A stretch of 64,000 nucleotides of DNA from Glebionis coronaria (Eukaryota > Streptophyta > Magnoliopsida > Asterales > Asteraceae), in contig CM046876.1 of assembly GCA_025667525.1 (NCBI GenBank), positions 529,024,538-529,088,537 of the forward strand, read 5' to 3'. The translations under genes and the position numbers were made by a program. A model generated the notes under the pieces. It had not been told where the DNA came from. It saw only the letters and a list, made by a program, of their open reading frames with translations, and did no database searches. Positions 24,262 to 37,027 of the stretch are shown here, piece by piece (position 1 is the first letter of the stretch; every line of letters starts with the position of its first letter).

Positions 24262-24886
24262 TAGAGATGGCAAAAAAACTCCGAACCCGACGAAGAATTT
24301 GATACCCGAATCCGATTTGACCGAGGATTCCCCGAGTTGACCGAGTATGGGGATGGGGGTGGAGATTCCCCGATAATAAAAAGCGGGTATGGAGGCGGGG
24401 ATGGTAATACCCTTGGTTCCCCAAACACGTCCCCGAAGCCGCCCCCGAATATCTTTATTGTACATATACATTTATATATCTTGTATGTTTCAAATATCTA
24501 TTAGATATTTTAAACACTATCAATCGATGGTTAATATCTCATTTGACACTAACCTTCTAGGATGAGCTCTTGCGTGTTAATTTTGTTATTATTAATATTG
24601 GGCATGATCGCATGAATGTTAATCTCGTTAATGTTGTTTGATATTACTGTATTGTGTTATTCGTTATAGTTGCGTCATTTAAAACATAGCTTAAATGTTA
24701 ATTGTGTAATGGGGAAAAAAATCCACGATTCCCCATTGGGGATCCCCGTTCCCTGCTGGGGATGGGGATGGTATGTAGCTTGTAATCCCCGATGGGGATG
24801 GAGACGTAGATAGGGATATATATTTAACTTTGGGGATGGGATGATAGCAACCATTCCTCGCAAACCCAGCCCCGTTACCATCTCTA
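24262..24886. mobile_element. hAT-type non-autonomous element, 625 bp
   Basis: Terminal inverted repeats TAGAGATGGCAA and TTACCATCTCTA. Flanks ATTATAGC (24254-24261) and AGTATAAC (24887-24894) agree at 6 of 8, fitting an old 8-bp duplication. Both subterminal regions are rich in GGGGAT/CCCCGA words in inverted orientation (for example CCCCGAACC and GGGGATGGGG). Confidence 0.75.
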
Positions 24887-26099
24887 AGTATAACACGCTA
24901 TAATTTTTTTAAATAACTTGCATTTAATATCCTAAAAAAAATTAAACGAATCTACCCTTTTTAACATATAATTACTCACTTTATGCCAGAAATCATACTA
25001 AAACCGCCTATTGTGCTTATAATCATGGGGCCTCTACGAAAATAGAGGCCTATACGATCGAGCACCTTGCACTCCCTCAGATCCGACCTGCATGTTATGA
25101 TGAGCAATGACTATGTGGTCACAAACCCTTAAAACTTGTAGATATGCATTATATTGTAAATATTAATTTGCTAAAAGTGTATATTATCTATACATATGTG
25201 TTATATGGTAAAGTCTATTTTTTTATTTTTTTTGGAAGATAATTTATTTCGAACCAAACAAGACAAATACAAACAAAGGCATCCACCACTTTAAACAAGA
25301 TACTTAATAATAGTGAAAAAAATACAAAACAGTTAGAATAAACTTAACATATGACATGAACTAACATTGACGTACTTACAAAATAAAAAAGACACAAAAT
25401 ACAAACAAGATTACATGCTTTAAACAACCAAGAAGTAAACTATGTATATTAACAACATCTCAAAATGCTCACAATCACTAAAAACCCATTCCAACAAAAG
25501 ACTTGTTGAGGCAACATGACCAGACCACAACCCAATTTGCTAAAAATGTACATTATCTATTGACTATCGATTTTTTGCTCACGTAAAAAAACTGATATAT
25601 GTATTAGTTTAAGCATAGATTCATATTCCCTCCGTCCCAAAAACTGATATATGTATTTGGAACGGATGGAGTATTACAATTGATCGGTCACTTCATACCA
25701 ACTTTTTAAGTTCATTTTATAAATTGTTTAACCAACCGATTTGAATAGATTCCGTGTGCAATTAAAGCACTAAATTAATAAATGTGCTACAACATTTTTA
25801 TATTTCTAGACATCTATTTGTCTCTTTTTAAAAAAAACGGTCTACCTTTAAATATTCGTGGCTACCCCTGGTTATGAGTCTATAACAAACGTATAAAATT
25901 GATTCGTGATATACATGATGTTTGCATGTTAATTTATTAACCATGGTCCTTAACTTTTTACATATTAATAATAAAAATTATTATCTTTTCTTTAATAAGT
26001 TAAAAAGGTTTAAAATGGTTTGTCAAAAATAGTAATACGTGGTTAGAACTTTGCTTAGAACAATAGCAAACTCCACGATTATTCGGGATGTTTAATTTA
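24887..26099. other. Noncoding stretch with a probable retroposed insert and a MITE relic
   Basis: No gene seen. 25197-25536 lies between diverged copies of AATTTGCTAAAANTGTA (25168 and 25537) and has a T-rich run at its left side, as a minus-strand poly(A) insert would. 25624-25677 keeps both ends of a CTCCCTCCGTCCC-type MITE with almost no interior. Confidence 0.5.
25624..25677. mobile_element. Collapsed CTCCCTCCGTC-type MITE relic
   Basis: TTCCCTCCGTCCC at the left and GGAACGGATGGAGTA at the right are inverted copies of a terminus common to plant Stowaway/mariner-like MITEs. Only about 25 bases lie between them. Confidence 0.5.
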
Positions 26100-26366
26100 G
26101 CTTATATAACGTAAGTTTATTTTGACTTATATAACATAAGTTTTAATTTAATGGCTTATTTGGAGACTTATGGGGCTAATTAAGTTTTTTATGATATAAT
26201 AAACTTATATAAGCCCATAAGTCACTAATAAGCTTAAAAAAATTGGGTTTATGAAATATAAGCCGAAATATGGCTTATTTTCGGCTTATATAAAGTAAAC
26301 CTCAATTTTGAGACTTATTTTATATAAGTCCATAAACCTCCAAATAAGCCCAAAAATTAGGACTTA
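26100..26366. repeat. Foldback element rich in GCTTATATAAG words
   Basis: 26150-26177 (GGCTTATTTGGAGACTTAT) is inverted at 26322-26350 (CATAAACCTCCAAATAAGCC). GCTTATATAA/TTATATAAGC words recur on both sides of the centre. No target duplication identified. A related block is at 58990-59060. Confidence 0.6.
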
Positions 26367-26859
26367 TGTTAGAATGCAATAGATTTAAGAAGTGGAACAT
26401 GCTTTAAAATCTCTCTTCATTTCTTGGTTTTTCGATTCCTTTCTGGAACATTGAATAACAACATAGCAACATATACATTACACAACTTAGCTAAAAACGC
26501 AAAAATATAGTGGCTTGTTGAAAAAGAATCGAATCTTGTTTTGTATATATTCAAAACTACCCCATGTTTGTTTGTTTTCCGGTAACTAACAACTTTAATA
26601 GTTCAATAATAAAAACATATTCTAGCAAAGTTGCGATATTCTCACAAACAAGTCAGTAGTAAACCTTCATTGTCAATAAACATCCACCATAAATTTAGAT
26701 TTTATCTACTTGAAAAGAAATGCACAAGTAAAGGTTTTTAACGAAAAATATAGAACACTTCTATAAACTTTTAAAAGAGATACACAAAAGATACACAAAA
26801 AAGGATTGTACAAAAGAAGTTAAATACGTTTTGAAGTCTTTTATTTCACATAATAAACA
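26367..26859. other. Noncoding sequence
   Basis: AT-rich; nothing recognised. Confidence 0.6.
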
Positions 26860-27501
26860 TGTTGAAATATTGTATAATGTGAATGAGATATCGTGTGATT
26901 TTGTATAAATCTATTTTAATAGCTGATTTAAACTTTTGGAATAAGTTTACAAAATCGGTTTTAAATAAATAGAATATATCATTTGTTTGTAAGCATTGAC
27001 AGAATATGTTTAAACAAATAAGATATATCGAAATCAGTTTAATTCTTATGTGATATTTTGTCTTGGTGACCAATATAAGTTTTCACTATAAATTAAACTA
27101 ATTCTCATTCAGTTTTAGACACATAAAATACAGCTTCATAGCAACCAAATTCCAGTAGTCTCTTCGATCAGAGACATACAAGTTTCCGTGATCTTTCAGG
27201 CAGTTTTATTAAATCCGACAGTACAACTTACTGTTTCGGCTGTTGTACCTTGGGAAACAGACGGCGAATCTGTTTTAAGGGAAGCGTGTCAAACACGTGC
27301 CTCGGCTCTTTATTGTTTATCATGTTTAACACGTGGTTCCGCTCGCATGAGCATTTTTGCTGGCGATCTAGTAAGTCTTTTATCATTTTTATTGGTTTCT
27401 TTAATTATCGTGTATAATTATATCTGTCTGTTATTTTAATTTCTATTAGTTTAATTATATTATTTTGATTTTATAAATAAAAGTGTATATGTTTCCTTAC
27501 A
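26860..27501 (+). mobile_element. Solo LTR of a Copia family related to the 59314 element
   Basis: 642 bp, TGTTGAAATA to CCTTACA, with perfect 5-bp duplications AAACA at 26855-26859 and 27502-27506. Its 3' half matches, in reverse orientation, the LTR at 59314-60248: shared blocks include GTGATCTTTCA, GGGAAACAGACGG, CTGTTTTAAGGGAAGCGTGT and AACACGTGCCTCG. No internal sequence remains, so it is the product of LTR-LTR recombination. The 83-codon frame at 27188-27439 lies inside it and is not a gene. Confidence 0.9.
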
Positions 27502-28314
27502 AAACATAGATAAACTAGATCTAACCAAATAATACTAGTGCGGACCGAAAATCAGTGTGGCCAAGACTAAGGATCGGACAAAATGCTTGCTCTATGTCAG
27601 GGCCGGTCCACCAAAACGTAATGTCCGGTTATTAGGGTCGGTCTTGAGTTTCATGTTACTCTGGGCAAGTTGGCTGAAATTTTTAACCAACATCCCCTTT
27701 TAGGTATGCAGGTACTAACTACTAAGAGTCCTCTCACTACCAACCAACAAACATAATCTCGTTGGTTTTACCGGTATTAACAAACAAAAAAAAGCTACCA
27801 AATGGAAACAACAACTAATGCCTCTTATAAACATTTAAAATTATTCTTTAGCGGTTTGAAACTTAGTCAAGTTAAAAAACTGAGTGATCCTCACGTCTAT
27901 TGTATTTAACGAACAAAATGTTATAAATATAAACTTCAAATTACAAATTTGCAAAAAAATACAAAATAATAAAATGTGGCTTGCGAAAAAGTATATGATT
28001 TAGACTTGTAAAAAGACAAAATCGTTTTTACGAAACTAAGCAAATTATTTCCTTGACAATATTGAAATCTAACACATATTCCACAAACTTGTGCTAAAAA
28101 TCATAGTATAATGCATATTTGATCAAATAAATAATTTGAATTGATAAAGAAAAAAATAACTACCCATGTTAACAAGTAATCCAATAATATTTTTTGTTAA
28201 AGGATGTTAATCAACATGTCAAAAATATAAGGTACAAATTTAAAGGAAAAAAATTTTAAAAAATCTCCTTAATTTACGTGGATAACTAGGAATCATTTAA
28301 TGTATATATATATT
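27502..28314. other. Noncoding sequence
   Basis: AT-rich with one GC-richer patch (27541-27670) containing GGGCCGGTCC, a word seen at the edges of several plant DNA elements. No element could be delimited. Confidence 0.55.
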
Positions 28315-28488
28315 GTTTTTCTATCTTGTGCCCTAAGGGCACATGATAAGAAGTTAAAATGTACATAAAAAATATACAGGGTCTCACAGAAAAGTACACA
28401 AGAATTCGTAAAATATGGATTTTTCTGTGGGACCCGATGTACATTTTACCTTCTTATCATGTGTCCCTAGAACACAAGATAGAAAAAC
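28315..28488. mobile_element. MITE, 174 bp, with inverted repeats of about 50 bp
   Basis: GTTTTTCTATCTTGTG with ACATGATAAGAAG and TTAAAATGTACA at the left is mirrored at the right (TGTACATTTTACC, CTTCTTATCATGT, CACAAGATAGAAAAAC). TA-rich flanks are compatible with a TA target, but because both sides are TA repeats the duplication length cannot be set. Confidence 0.85.
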
Positions 28489-29834
<1,346 letters not shown>

Positions 29835-31110
29835 GGGTTAAGTCTATAAAATAGAAACGAACTTTCTAAAATTTAAAATTATAAGAAACTAACTTATTTT
29901 ATTACCAATCTAACCATTCAAGCTTTCAAATTTGTAACATTATAGTAAATAAACTTGGTTGTTACCTATTATTACCGGTAAATTTTCAGAAATGACCTAC
30001 ACGTCATCAACTTTTATATTTTTATTATTTTTTTAGTGACATGGATTTGCCACCTTGTATATATCAAATATTTTGACCTGACATGTTAGTTTTGACCTTG
30101 ACCAAAATATATAAGCTTCACAAAATTCCAAGTAGCAGATCTTCAATCCATATTTGTCCTAATCAGATTCATCTGAACAATTTTTTGTGGCTCCTCATGT
30201 TTGTTCGAATCAACCCAATATCAACCTTTCAAAAAGTTTGTGGATACATAATCCAAACGAGTAAATTATTAAATCTATAATTCCAAACCAATTACAAGTA
30301 ACAGATCTGCATCCAATTTAATTTTCCTTATTAATGACAAAGTCGAGAAAGACGGTGATCAAAAGGGTTAGTTGGTGTTGATTAGGATAGGGAGAGACGG
30401 GTATGGGTTAGTTGTTGATATGAATTTGATATGAAAAATGTAATCGTGTGTGGGTGTGGGAGAAACTCATCATAAAACCCATCATCATCTTAATAGGACC
30501 ATATGATCATCTTTATTCACCTATCATTATCAGCATCATCTTTATTCACCTACGACCTGCCACCACCACCGTCTCCACTTTTGGAAAACTAGCACCTCCG
30601 ATCGAAATCGAAGTATCAGAACCAGATCTATCTTTGTGTTGTATCTTGTTTGAATCTGTCTTCATGCTTGCAATGATTTATGTAAGAAAACAAAGAATCT
30701 TGCACTGATTTCGGAGAGAAACAAAACACAAAGATATCTTGTTACTGTTTGTTTTGGTGCAATCTGTTGGAACACATAAATGAAGTTCGGTTAAGTCCTA
30801 CACAAGATTTTTGATTTGATTAAGGGTTCTTGATTCAGGAATGTGAGATTTTAGTTTTTGGGATGAGTTTAGGATTGACACTGTGAAAATGATGTGGTGT
30901 TAATAAGATGGATAAACAATAGTTATATTTTGTATATTCAAGTATAAAAAAAATTATAAAATTATAAAAAATGACGTGGATAGTCATCAGGTCATATTAG
31001 CATTATTGTCCCAAAAAAACAAGTTATAATAGTTATATTAACAATAAAAAAGTTGGTTTACTATAATTGTAAATTTTAAAAAGTTCGTTTCTATTTTATG
31101 GACCTAACCC
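29835..31110. mobile_element. Non-autonomous Mutator-like element (MULE), 1276 bp
   Basis: Long inverted ends (about 29835-30030 and 30960-31110) start GGGTTA(A/G)GTC and share ATAAAATAGAAACGAACTTT. Flanks AAAAATGTG (29826-29834) and AAAATTGTG (31111-31119) match at 8 of 9, the 9-bp duplication expected of MULEs. The interior has no transposase; frames at 30083-30280 and 30448-30708 are not recognised. The latter has a Pro/Thr-rich middle and could be captured sequence, but nothing shows this. Confidence 0.85.
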
Positions 31111-31413
31111 AAAATTGTGCTGCTACTTTTGTGTAGTTTTTCATAAATACACCATAATGTATTTTTAATCAAGGCACGAATTTAAGCATGCGCTGGGTGA
31201 TCAAGAATACATGATTGTTACTTCATATTTACCAAAACAAATAATATCCTTATCCCTTCCCTTTTCCCTTACCATGTGCAACATGTATATGAAAAGATAT
31301 GAATGCGCCTCCTGATACACTCGAACTTTGTCGGATCGTACTTGATATCTCATGTTCTTGAGCAAGCTATATGTTTTTTTACAATCATTTGGTAATCTTA
31401 TCATTCGATCTGA
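31111..31413. other. Noncoding flank of the SIRE-like element
   Basis: The pre-insertion locus would join this to 42445. The minus-strand frame at 31201-31404 is short and unrecognised. Confidence 0.55.
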
Positions 31414-31418
31414 TGCTC

Positions 31419-31924
31419 TGTTGGGAATTATTTGTTAAGTGTCAAGTACCGTTAGTATATTCCAAGTACTGTTAGTGTTATGTAAGTACCGTTAGTGTTA
31501 ACACGGTACATAGTAAGTACTGCTACTTATAAAGTAAGTACTGCTATGATGATTAGGACGAATATATCTTTGTATAAGATATGTCATAGTTATAGTTAGA
31601 GTATATCTTATGTGATATACCTAAATAGTTAGAATATTGATAATATATCGTCTGTGATATAGTTATCTTTATAGAATATTCTAAAGTTTCTAGGGTTCCT
31701 TACTCTATAAAAGGAACATAGGTATAATGTCTTTCATGTACCTCATTCAAGTCGATTAATAAGAGAATCAAATAGTTAAAAGTAATTATGTTCTTCTGTG
31801 CTTTATAAGTTAGATTTCGCATAACTTATTTAGTATTAGTAAGAGTGCTCAAAGTGTTTTAGTTTGATTACAAACTATTATACTAATTCTTAACAGAATA
31901 TAGATCCAACCAAAGGGATCAACA
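31419..31924 (+). repeat. 5' LTR of the SIRE-like element
   Basis: TGTTGGGAATT to GGATCAACA. Near the start it holds a cluster of AAGTACYGTTAG and AAGTACTGCT units (31442-31540). A TATA-like CTCTATAAAAGG is at about 31711, before a presumed transcription start. Confidence 0.96.
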
Positions 31925-31926
31925 AG

Positions 31927-31938
31927 TGGTATCAGAGC
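31927..31938 (+). promoter_or_regulatory. Primer binding site, initiator tRNA-Met type
   Basis: TGGTATCAGAGC, two bases after the LTR. Confidence 0.92.
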
Positions 31939-32000
31939 TTGTTGAGAAACTCTGAAAAAGAAGAACACGACCCTAAACACTCCACACACACCAACTCTCA

Positions 32001-33540
32001 ATGTCTCAACCAGATGGTGATAATGCTCACTTGGATGATGTTCAGAACCCTGATCCTGTTCTGCCACAGGGACAACCACAAGTTGTGCATCCTGCACCAG
32101 CACAAGGTGCTCAAGCCGTGAATGCTGTAGCTACCTCTACACCAACACCTTCTCATACTCTGTCTGTTGTTAAACTCTCAGTTCTCAAAGGTGACAATTA
32201 TGAGACATGGGCTATGCAGATGGAACATTACTTGAATCACACAGATCATACTATGTGGCAAGTTATCAAGAATGGGAATACACCAAAGAAGCTACACTGG
32301 TTGCTAGACAATACATGCTATGTTCTACCTGCTGTGACTGCTGATGAGGTACAAGCAGAGATCAGAGAAGGAAAAGCCAGAACTCCTTTGGCTATGGCTC
32401 TTTCTGAAGACATTCTACCAAGCTTTCATCATTATACAGATGCCAAAGCTTTGGAGGCAATGACAAATCTAAGAAAATTAAGAAGATTATTCATAAGCAA
32501 GAATTTGATAACTTCTCAATTACTAGTATAAAGGGGATACATGGTGGATATGGAAGGTTCAGCAAGTTGCTTATTCAGTTAGCAGTTTATGGACAAGTAA
32601 TTCCTAATGAAGAAGCCAATCTAAAATTCTTAAGAAGTGTTCCACCAGAGTGGAAAGCAATGGCTATGCACTTCATCACAAGAGATGATTTGGAAACAAT
32701 TCCGTTTGATCATCTCTACAACAATCTTAGAGCATATGAGATGGATGTGAAGGGCACTGAAGTAAAGACATCAACTACTTCAAAGTCTAACTTGGCTTTT
32801 GTGTCAGATGGGAACAGTGGTACTTACTTTCAAAATACCGCTAGTGGATCTAGCAGCGGTACATACTTCACAATACCGTTGGAGGACTTACAAGCAGTAC
32901 TTACCCATAAAGTATTGAAAGCAGTCCAATAGTCTCTCAAAATCCACATGGAAGGTCTTCACCATTGTTTAGTGACAATGATGCCTTCTCATTCTTTGCT
33001 GGACAAGACAACAGGACAAGATTAACTCTCAATGACTTGTTCCAAATGGATGATGCTGATGTTGAAGAGATGGATCTTAAATGTCAAGCTGCTATGGTGT
33101 CAGTAAGATCTAATAGGTTCTTCAAGAAGACTGGAAGAAAAATGACTGTTGATCCTAATGAGCCATTAGGATATGACAAGTCCAAAGTTGAATGTTATAA
33201 CTGTGGAGGGAATGGACACTTTGCAAGAGAATGCTCTAGAGATAAAGCTGAGACTAGCAATCAGAAGTCCAAGAACAGCTATAGAACCAGTCCAAGAATA
33301 ACTGAAAGCTTTCCAAAAGGAAACAGCAGGAGTCCTAAAGGAACCAAAGCATTGGTGACTGTAGATGGAGTGGTGAATTGGGCAGAAGAAGAAGAAGAGC
33401 TTGGATTAATGGCTCTCTCACATGAAGATACTGAGGGGCATCTCATTGATGAATTAAAAGATAAAGGAATTGTAGATAGTGGATGCTCAAGACACATGAC
33501 AGGAAACAAATATTTTCTTGCTGAATTTGAAGAATTATGA
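32001..33540 (+). pseudogene. gag: SIRE-like gag and start of protease
   Basis: The start MSQPDGDNAHLDDVQ is the first ATG after the leader. The capsid-type region (LKGDNYETWAMQMEHYL, LPSFHHYTDAKALEAM) is read in three frames (32001-32531, 32567-32932, 32965-33540), so at least two shifts break it. The last frame has a zinc knuckle, CYNCGGNGHFARECSRD, and the protease site IVDSGCSRHMTGNKYF, before an in-frame TGA at 33538-33540. Gag packages the element RNA; the protease matures the polyprotein. The segment at 32818-32930 repeats the GTAC-centred words found in the LTR. Confidence 0.9.
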
Positions 33541-34524
33541 GGAGGTCCAGTAGCCTTTGGGGGTAGCAAAGGTAGAATCACTGGCAAAGGGAAAACCAAC
33601 ACAGGAAAGTTGGAATTTGAAGATGTTTTCTTTGTAAAAGAATTGAATGAGTTCAATCTCTTTTCTGTATCACAAATGTGTGATAAGAAGAACAAGGTGC
33701 TATTCACAGACAAAGACTGCTTGGTGTTGTCCAAAGACTTTGAGATGCCTAAGGAATCTCAAATACTGCTTAAAGTACCCAGGCAAGAAAATATGTACAC
33801 CTTTAATCTTCATACTATTACTCCAACAGGTGGTATTACATGTTTGCTAGCTAAGGCTTCTTTAGATGAGTCAAAATTATGGCATAGAAGGTTAGGTCAT
33901 GTGAATTTCAAGAATCTTAATAGATTGGTAAAAAGGAATTTGGTTAGAGGTCTACCTAACAATTCTTTTCAAAATAATTTCACATGCGCTGCTTGTCAAA
34001 AAGGTAAACAACATAGAGCCTCTTGTAAGACCAAGACTGTAAACACTGTGACAAAACCTTTGCAACTTTTGCATATGGATTTATTTGGTCCAGTTTCTAT
34101 CAGAAGCATTAGTCATAAGACCTTTTGTCTAGTCATAACTGATGATTATAGTAGATTCAGTTGGGTTTTCTTTTTAGCCCTTAAAAATGAAACAAGTGAA
34201 TTACTAAAGGATTTTATCATTTTAGTTGAAAAGCAGTTCACTAAACAGGTATTAATCATTAGGACTGATAATGGAACAGAATTTAAGAATGCTGATTTTG
34301 ATGAATTCTGTAGGTCTAAAGGAATTAAGAGACAATTTAGTAACCCTAGAACTCCACAACAAAATGGAGTAGCTGAAAGGAAGAATAGGACATTAATTGA
34401 GGCTGCTAGAACTATGTTGGCTGATTCAGTTTTGCCAAATACCTTTTGGGCAGAAGCAATCAATACTGCATGTTATGTGTTAAATAGAGTCCTAGTAATT
34501 AAGCCTAAAAAAAACACCTTATGA
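33541..34524 (+). pseudogene. pol: SIRE-like protease end and integrase
   Basis: The frame of the preceding piece resumes after the TGA. Integrase zinc-binding pair: LWHRRLGHVNFKNL and CAACQKGKQH. Catalytic core: DLFGPV, VITDDYSRFSW, RTDNGTEF and NGVAERKNRTLIEAA, with all three acidic residues present. The frame runs out at a run of eight A (34507-34514); one base fewer would join it to the next frame. Confidence 0.92.
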
Positions 34525-34528
34525 ACTC

Positions 34529-37027
34529 TTGACTAATGTAAAGCCAAACATAAGTCATTTAAAACCTTTTGGGTGTCATGTGTCTATACTAAATACTCTT
34601 GATTATTTGGAAAAGTTTGATGGAAAGTCTGATCTAGGTTATCTTGTAGAATATTCATTGCAAAGTAAAGCATATAGGGTTTACAATTTGGCAACTAAGA
34701 AAGTTGAAGAAAATGCTCATGTCAATTTCTTAGAAAATAAACCCAATGTTCCAGGAATAGGTTATGCTTGGATGTTTGATTTAGATTATCTAACTAACTC
34801 CATGGATTACTATTCTTTGCAAAAGGACTGTCAAACTAACAATGAAGGTGAGGAGTCAAGTGCAACTAATGCAGGTACTCAAGAAGATGTTTCTTCATCA
34901 GATGATGATGTTCATATCTATGTGCCCAACATGCCTACTGTTACTCCCATGTCTACAACTCCCAAGAAGCAAACCATGCCATCAAATGATGATCAAGCCT
35001 CCCAGGAGCTTCAGAGGCTTCAAGATCAAGAAAAGAATGCTACATCTGCTAATAAGCATTCAGGAGAAGAGTCTTTTGAGTCACAACACTCAGCAGTACA
35101 TACTATACCTAGCGGTACTTCATCTGCAAGTACTGCTAAGTCAAAATCTGCCAAATCTGTTGACTCACTAGAAGAGATTTTACAAGCATTGGACGATGAA
35201 GACTTATATGCCAGTCTAGCTAAAGGAATCTTCTCCAAAGCTTCCTATGATGAGCAGGGTGCAATAACTGATTTCAACAATTTGGAAACAGAAATTCCAG
35301 TCAATTCTATTCCCACTCATAAAGTCAACAACAACTATCCTACTACACAGATTATTGGTGATCCAAAATCTGCTGTACAAACCAGAAAACAACTGCAAAC
35401 CAATGTTGAAACTCATGCACTAGTGAGTTATGTCAAACAACAACAGAGAACAAATCATAAAGATACTCGGCATTGTTTGTTTGCCTGTTTCTTATCTCAA
35501 GTAGAGCTAAAAAACATCTCTCAGGCTCTTGATGAAGAAAGTTGGGTAGATGCCATGCAAGAAGAATTAACACAATTTGAGTTACAAAAAGTTTGGATTC
35601 TTGTGGATCTCCCCTCAGGTAAAAGAGTAATTGGTACTTGATGGGTCTTTAGGAACAAGAAGGATGAAAGAGGGGTTGTTGTGAGGAACAGGGCAAGACT
35701 TGTTGCTCAAGGCTATAGACAGGAAGAAGGGATAGACTATGATGAGGTTTTTGCACCAGTGGCAAGGATATAAGCCATTAGGTTATTTTTGGCCTTTGCA
35801 TCATATATGGGATTTATAGTCTATTAAATGGATATGAAAAGTGCCTTTCTATATGGTACTATTTTAGAGGAGGTATATGTCTCACAACCTCCAGGTTTTG
35901 TAGATCCTAAATTCCCCAACAGAGTCTACAAAGTTATCAAAGCACTTTATGGTCTGCATCAAGCTCCAAGAGCCTGGTATGCAACCTTATCCAACTTTCT
36001 GCTAGAACATGGATATAGGAGAGGAACCATTGACAAAACTCTGTTCATCAAGAAAAATGCCAAGGACATCATTTTAGTTCAAGTTTATATTGATGACATC
36101 ATTTTTGGTTCTACCAAGAAGACATGGTGTGAAGAGTTTGAAGCTTTGATGAAAGGAAGATTTCAAATGAGTTCTATGGGATAACTAACTTTCTTTTTGG
36201 GACTGCAAGTCAAACAAAGGAAAGATGAAATATTTATAAGTCAAGATAAATATGTTGCTGAAATCTTAAATAAATTTTCATGTATGGATACAAGGAGTAC
36301 AAACACACCTTTTGAAGCTAAGAAATCTTTATCAAAAGATGAACATGGAGAAGATGTTGACATTCATCTAAATAGATCAATGATTGGTTCATTGATGTAT
36401 CTTACTGCTTCAAGACCAGATATAATGTTTGCTGTGTGTGTCTGTTCAAGGTTCCAAGTTCATCCAAAGGTGTCACATCTACATGCTGTGAAGAAGAACT
36501 TTAAATATCTTAAAAGTCAACCCAATTTAGGATTATGGTATCCTAGAGATTCCACCTTTGAATTTGAAGCTTACTCAGATAGTGATTATGCTGGAGCAAA
36601 TCATGATAGGAAATCCACAACAGGAGGTTGTCAATTCCTAGGCAGAAGACTCATATCATGGTAATGTAAGAAGCAAACCATTGTTGCTACTTCTACAACT
36701 AAAGCTGAATATGTAGCTGCTGCTCATTGCTGTGGACAAGTACTTTGGATTCAAAATCAATTGTTGGACTATGGGTTTAACTTCATGAACACCAAGATTT
36801 ACATTGATAATGAAAATACTATATGCATTGTCAAGAATCCAGTATTTCACTCCAAGACTAAGCATATTGAAATAAGACATCACTTTATAAGAGATGCTTA
36901 TGACAAAAAGCTTATTCAAGTCTTGAAGATTCATATAGACAACAATGTAGCTGATTTGTTGACCAAGGCATTTGATGCAAAAAGATTCAAATTCTTGGTA
37001 ACACACATTGGTATGCTCAACCAATAA
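34529..37027 (+). pseudogene. pol: SIRE-like integrase tail, reverse transcriptase and RNase H
   Basis: One frame with five point stops: TGA near 35641 (a Trp codon in relatives), TAA near 35773, TAA near 35827, TAA near 36184 and TAA near 36664. Between stops it shows [33 protein letters not shown], the catalytic box VYIDDIIFG and RNase H motifs SDSDYAGANHDRKSTTGGC, TTKAEYVAAAHCC and DNENTICIVKNPVFHSKTKHIE. A Ser/Asp-rich linker (about 34840-35230) separates integrase from RT. The enzyme would synthesise cDNA; with these stops it cannot be made whole. Confidence 0.93.

Noticed and set aside
27188..27439. 83-residue plus-strand frame
   Set aside because: Lies inside a solo LTR with a defined TSD; matching LTR sequence occurs at 59400-59560.
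27595..27660. GGGCCGGTCC and GTGGCGGA-type words (also near 29740 and 59058) as element ends
   Set aside because: Common edge words in plant repeats, but no partner ends or duplications could be set.
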